This document shows positions 6,470 through 8,572 of a stretch of 8,572 bases of DNA, piece after piece; the first letter of the stretch is position 1, and every line of letters starts with the position of its first letter. The position numbers and the translations under genes were made by a program. Under the pieces are notes generated by a model. The model was given only the letters and a program-made list of their open reading frames with translations, searched no databases and was not told the DNA's origin. Source of the DNA: JACDDK01 sp038198445. GTDB taxonomy: Bacteria; Actinomycetota; Rubrobacteria; Rubrobacterales; Rubrobacteraceae. The stretch lies in the NCBI GenBank assembly GCA_038198445.1, contig JBBPZZ010000038.1:1-8572 (forward strand). The letters run 5' to 3'.

Positions 6470-6650
6470 GAACGTCCTCGAACCACACCATCACGTGCAG
6501 CCGCCACAGCCTGAAGGCCGCGAGCCTGGCCCCGCGAGAAGAGCGAGAAGCACGCCCGGCCTCGACTTCGTTGCTAGCCTGAACCCTGAGCGCCTCCTGC
6601 CGCTGCAAAACAACCTTCAAGAGATGTTCGGGGTCTGCGCCAGAGTACAT
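6459..6650 (-). CDS. Small first protein of the efflux operon (63 aa)
   Basis: An ATG at 6650 has the ribosome site AAGGGA (6662-6657) six nt upstream. The frame ends inside the regulator gene with an 11-nt overlap, which suggests translational coupling. The 63 residues begin MYSGADPEHLLKVVLQRQEA, a likely helix. A basic, arginine- and serine-rich middle (about 32-44) and a short aromatic stretch with Trp (about 47-60: FRLWRLHVMVWFEDV) follow. I do not recognise the family. The stretch is too short and charged for a clear membrane helix. Evidence for a real gene is the ribosome site, the overlap and its place right behind the dyad operator. Against it are the shortness and a possible alternative role as untranslated leader of the regulator. 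Confidence 0.55.
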   Translation of the reverse strand: MYSGADPEHLLKVVLQRQEALRVQASNEVEAGRASRSSRGARLAAFRLWRLHVMVWFEDVHGS

Positions 6651-6686
6651 TTCTCATCCCTTCTTTGGCACGGCATTCAATAAACG

Positions 6687-6721
6687 TACGGTATTTACCG
6701 TATGGTCGGTTATTGCCGACC
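6687..6721 (-). promoter_or_regulatory. Double inverted repeat, likely operator of the efflux operon
   Basis: Two dyads lie side by side. TACGGTA-TT-TACCGTA (6687-6702) is perfect over 7+7 bp, and GGTCGG-TTATTG-CCGACC (6704-6721) is perfect over 6+6 bp. Their cores CGGTATTTACCG and CGGTTATTGCCG agree at 9 of 12 positions and are 18 bp apart, as for two dimers of one repressor. On the minus strand TTGGTC (6723-6718), a 15-nt spacer and TACGGT (6702-6697) form a possible promoter overlapped by both dyads. The ATG of the first operon gene is 37 nt downstream. This suits autoregulation by the ArsR-like protein. The dyads are seen directly; their function is inferred. Confidence 0.6.
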
Positions 6722-6726
6722 AAAAG

Positions 6727-6831
6727 TCAAGGGGCGACTTCGAGAAGATCTGTCAGAGGTTGGCAAGGGCGTCGTCGTCGGTGCCAGTGAACTACGGCCA
6801 CCTCGCGAGCGGCGTTGATCAGCCGCCTCAC
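6727..6831 (-). other. Possible 34-codon micro-ORF in the gap after the 137-aa gene
   Basis: A GTG at 6831 opens a frame to the TGA at 6729-6727, encoding 34 residues with a basic run HWHRRRRP in the middle. There is no clear ribosome site, and third positions become AT-richer toward the end, so coding is doubtful. It could also be a remnant of a longer gene. Apart from this, the bent hairpin at 6807-6829 and the dyads, I see nothing in 6651-6844. Confidence 0.2.
6807..6829 (-). terminator. Weak hairpin downstream of the clpP-linked gene
   Basis: GAGCGGC (6807-6813) pairs with GCCGC-C-TC (6822-6829) with one bulged C and an 8-nt loop. It begins about 15 nt after the stop of the 137-codon gene. 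There is no T-run, so it is only a candidate end of the clpP transcript. Confidence 0.3.
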
Positions 6832-6844
6832 TACACCAGGATCT

Positions 6845-7258
6845 TCACGACCGCCCTTCACGTATCAAGCTCTCTACTTCTTCCGGCGAGAGCTGCTCCC
6901 GGTGTGCCGGAGGGCCGAGCGTTACGCGGCGCACGAAGCCGGCTCCCACGGGCCGGGGCGTGTAAGAAGAGAAGGTGAGCAGGAAGTAGCGATCCGGCCC
7001 GCGGCGGCGGGGTTGGTGTTCGATCCACAGCAGCGGACGCGCCAGGTCCGGGAGGCCGTCGGGGAAATGCTCGTTGACGACCTCGGCGGCCAGGTACTCG
7101 GCTATCTCGGCTACCGTGGACCGTCCGACCTCCGGCATCTCCTCACACACGACTACAGGGGCGTCGCCATCCTCGCCCCTGTAGACCCGGATCCAACACA
7201 GCCCCGCCCCGAACCTGTATCCGCTCCGATGATGGATGTACTCGTGCGTGAGGTTCAT
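6845..7258 (-). CDS. Unrecognised protein encoded directly after clpP (137 aa)
   Basis: This 137-residue soluble protein belongs to no family I recognise. It begins MNLTHEYIHHRSGYRFGAGL, with a His/Tyr-rich start, and continues with a beta strand (CWIRVYRG). The other visible parts are APVVVCEEMPEV, a helix containing AEIAEYLAAEVVNEHFPDGLP (about 50-70), PLLWIEHQPRR (75-85), a strand YFLLTFSSYTP (91-101) and a C-terminal helix SPEEVESLI. The alternating pattern suggests a compact alpha/beta fold. ATG at 7258 is 16 nt after the clpP stop. AGGAG (7276-7272), overlapping that stop, is 13 nt upstream, longer than usual, so translation may depend on coupling. Co-transcription with clpP is likely; a link to proteolysis is inference from position only. 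It shares no obvious domain with ClpS or Clp ATPases. Confidence 0.72.
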   Translation of the reverse strand: MNLTHEYIHHRSGYRFGAGLCWIRVYRGEDGDAPVVVCEEMPEVGRSTVAEIAEYLAAEVVNEHFPDGLPDLARPLLWIEHQPRRRGPDRYFLLTFSSYTPRPVGAGFVRRVTLGPPAHREQLSPEEVESLIREGRS

Positions 7259-7274
7259 CCCGGACTGCTTGCTC

Positions 7275-7895
7275 CTAACCCTCCGCCATCTCGCCCGGAC
7301 GGGTAACGACCCGATCTATGACACCGTATTCCACGGCGTCCCCGGCACTAAGCATATAGTCCCGGTCGGTGTCGTGCTCGATCTTTTCGACCGATTGACC
7401 CGTCATCTCAGAGTACAACTCGTTCATCCGGCGCTTGGTGTTGACCAGCTCCCTCGCGTGTATCTCCACGTCCGAGACCTGACCGCCGATCCCTCCGCCG
7501 ATGCTCGGCTGATGCAAGAGTATCCGAGTGTTGGGCAGCGCGCTCCGCTTGCCCTTCGCCCCCGCCGCGAGCAGGAACGAACCCATCGAGGCGGCCATCC
7601 CGAGCGCCGTCGTCGCAACGTCCGCGTTGATGAAGTTCATCGTGTCGTATATCGCCAACCCCGCGTACACGCTCCCGCCCGGCGAGTTGATGTACAGGTT
7701 GATGTCCTGCTCCGGGTCCTCGGAATCGAGATGTAGTAGCTGCGCCATTATGACGTTCGCTACCTGATCGTCCACCGGCGTCCCCAGGAAGATGATCCTA
7801 TCCGACAACAACCGCGAGTAAATGTCCATCGTCCGCTCCCCCCGCGGACTCTGCTCCGTAACGTAAGGAATCACTAATTCCGGCCTGCGATCCAT
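7275..7895 (-). CDS. clpP: ATP-dependent Clp protease proteolytic subunit
   Basis: ClpP forms the 14-subunit serine-peptidase chamber that degrades proteins unfolded by ClpX or ClpC in the cytoplasm. The 206-residue sequence is full length and aligns with E. coli ClpP throughout: VTEQSPRGER at the N-terminus, RLLSDRIIFLG, INSPGGSVYAGLAIYDTM, the nucleophile in GMAASMGSF (Ser103), LLHQPSIGG (His128) and DTDRDYMLSA (Asp179). All three catalytic residues are present. Relative to E. coli there are two extra residues in the glycine loop after His128. ATG at 7895 is chosen over the upstream start at 7937 because GGAAGGAG lies six nt before it and the sequence MDRRPELVIPYV is typical. The gene is not next to tig or clpX here, so it may be one of the two or more clpP copies common in actinobacteria. 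It is followed after 16 nt by an unknown gene and is divergent from a regulator. Confidence 0.97.
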   Translation of the reverse strand: MDRRPELVIPYVTEQSPRGERTMDIYSRLLSDRIIFLGTPVDDQVANVIMAQLLHLDSEDPEQDINLYINSPGGSVYAGLAIYDTMNFINADVATTALGMAASMGSFLLAAGAKGKRSALPNTRILLHQPSIGGGIGGQVSDVEIHARELVNTKRRMNELYSEMTGQSVEKIEHDTDRDYMLSAGDAVEYGVIDRVVTRPGEMAEG

Positions 7896-7927
7896 CTCTG
7901 CTCCTTCCGGTGAGCTATACTTCCAGT

Positions 7928-7956
7928 AGAGTAGCATTGTTGTAGCGATTATGCAA
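7928..7956 (-). promoter_or_regulatory. clpP promoter
   Basis: On the minus strand TTGCAT (7956-7951) and TACTCT (7933-7928) are separated by exactly 17 nt. Transcription would begin at about 7921 and give a leader of about 25 nt containing the GGAAGGAG ribosome site. The -35 lies within the stretch that also carries the divergent regulator's promoter. Confidence 0.55.
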
Positions 7957-7977
7957 GTTTTATGTAGTGTTTGGAGG
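7937..7977 (+). promoter_or_regulatory. Promoter and ribosome site of the XRE regulator
   Basis: TTGTTG (7937-7942), an 18-nt spacer and TATGTA (7961-7966) form a plausible plus-strand promoter. GGAGG (7973-7977), seven nt before the ATG at 7985, is a strong ribosome site. If TATGTA is used, the transcript starts at about 7973 and the message has a very short leader. An outer repeat GCAT-13-ATGC (7934-7954) covers the shared region and could be a regulator site. Confidence 0.35.
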
Positions 7978-7984
7978 CACGAGC

Positions 7985-8257
7985 ATGGATCTTCCGCATC
8001 TACGGAACTTTCGTCACCGGGCGGTGATGAGCCAGGAGCAGTTGGCGGAGAAGTGCGGGGTGGCGCGGGACACCATCTCCAAGCTGGAGAGCGGGAAGCG
8101 ACGCGCGTACCCGACTACCATCCGCAAGCTCGCCACCGGCCTTCAGGTAGAGCCGCAGCTACTAATGGGCGGCGTCGAGTATTTCGACACCGAGCCGGTA
8201 GAGGAGGCCCCCGACACGCCAGAGGGGGAGGGCAAGGGCGGGAAGATCGGGTTCTAG
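7985..8257 (+). CDS. Small XRE-family DNA-binding regulator
   Basis: This 90-residue protein has an N-terminal Cro/C1-type helix-turn-helix: LRNFRHRAVMSQEQLAEKCG, the recognition helix VARDTISKLESGKRR (about 26-40), then TIRKLATGLQVEPQLLM (45-61). After residue 62 there is only a short acidic and glycine-rich tail (EYFDTEPVEEAPDTPEGEGKGG), so no ligand domain. Proteins of this form usually bind as dimers and often repress their own gene. ATG at 7985 is selected over the GTG at 7967 because GGAGG sits seven nt before it. It diverges from clpP with overlapping promoters, so it may influence clpP; that is inference. Its stop TAG directly abuts the stop of the convergent permease gene. Confidence 0.88.
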   Translation: MDLPHLRNFRHRAVMSQEQLAEKCGVARDTISKLESGKRRAYPTTIRKLATGLQVEPQLLMGGVEYFDTEPVEEAPDTPEGEGKGGKIGF

Positions 8258-8572
8258 CTACTCCTTGCGATATGGCTTGCCGATGGCGGCGGGGGCTATG
8301 GCGCGGCCTCCGAAGCCGGCAAGGACTACGATGGTCAGGATGTAGGGGAGCATGTGGACGAACTCGTTTGGGATCACGTCCTGCGGCACGCGGAAGGTGA
8401 CCGCCTGCGCGAAGCCGAACAGCAGCGCCGCGCCCGCCGCGCCTAGCGGGTTCCAGCGACCGAAGACGAGGGCCGCGAGCGCGATAAAGCCCCGTCCGTT
8501 GGTCATGCCCTCGGTGAAGGCGGAGAGCAGGCTCATCGAGAGGTACACGCCGCCGAAGGACGCCAGGATGCC
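8258..8572 (-). CDS. ABC transporter permease of the BmpABC/NupQ type, C-terminal part
   Basis: Only the last 104 residues are in the window; the frame is open to the right edge and runs on. The sequence GILASFGGVYLSMSLLSAFT, then EGMTNGRGFIALAALVFGRWNPLGAAGAALLFGFAQAV, then IPNEFVHMLPYILTIVVLAGF and an ending of PAAIGKPYRKE is the characteristic C-terminus of the second permease of ABC importers for nucleosides or sugars with a BMP-type lipoprotein receptor. About three membrane segments are visible. The partner genes would be to the right of the window, upstream in transcription. Family is confident, the substrate class (nucleoside versus sugar) less so. Confidence 0.85.
   Translation of the reverse strand, partial: GILASFGGVYLSMSLLSAFTEGMTNGRGFIALAALVFGRWNPLGAAGAALLFGFAQAVTFRVPQDVIPNEFVHMLPYILTIVVLAGFGGRAIAPAAIGKPYRKE

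Noticed and set aside
6815..7306. 163-codon plus-strand frame opposite the 137-aa gene
   Set aside because: The minus-strand reading has balanced composition, regular secondary-structure pattern and a place behind clpP. The plus frame has no ribosome site and overlaps the clpP end.
1..8572. CRISPR array, tRNA genes, insertion sequence or phage island
   Set aside because: No regularly spaced direct repeats, no cloverleaf-like sequence, no transposase or integrase motif and no terminal repeats were seen.

Overview
The window is high-GC, compactly coded bacterial DNA. Three features point to an actinobacterium: TTG and GTG starts, TANNNT-type -10 boxes and short intergenic gaps. The steady presence of ATA (Ile) and AGG (Arg) codons in GC-rich genes, together with the gene content, makes me think of Rubrobacter or a relative. 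That genus guess comes from memory of codon habits, not from a search.

Left part (1-3311). A decayed acetyltransferase tail (1-130) is followed by a membrane protein of the nucleoside-recognition/Gate family (263-1204). Its 3' end overlaps a small convergent gene of 70 codons (1196-1408), which appears to have a leaderless promoter. Next on the plus strand come an aminoglycoside-6-phosphotransferase-like kinase (1560-2492), a cysteine-free protein with the HesB/IscA sequence pattern (2551-2853), a strong hairpin, and an acidic protein of unknown function (2928-3311).

Centre (3313-6721). A minus-strand operon reads in transcription order: a 63-codon small protein, an ArsR-like winged-helix regulator, and two paralogous MFS_3-type exporters. 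Junctions are tight: an 11-nt overlap, a 53-nt gap and a TTGA stop/start overlap. Two neighbouring inverted repeats lie just upstream of the first gene (6687-6721) and look like the operator. This is a self-contained efflux locus whose inducer is unknown.

Right part (6722-8572). A clpP peptidase gene (7275-7895) is followed after 16 nt by an unrecognised 137-codon gene (6845-7258), both on the minus strand. Divergently, a small XRE-family regulator (7985-8257) starts 89 nt from clpP, and the two promoters appear to overlap. The last gene, cut by the window edge, is the C-terminus of a BmpABC/NupQ-like sugar or nucleoside ABC permease. Its stop codon directly abuts that of the XRE gene.

No tRNA, rRNA, CRISPR array, insertion sequence or integrase was seen. 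The least conventional parts are the efflux operon with its small first protein and double dyad, the Cys-less HesB-like protein, and the clpP/XRE divergent pair with the unknown clpP-linked gene.
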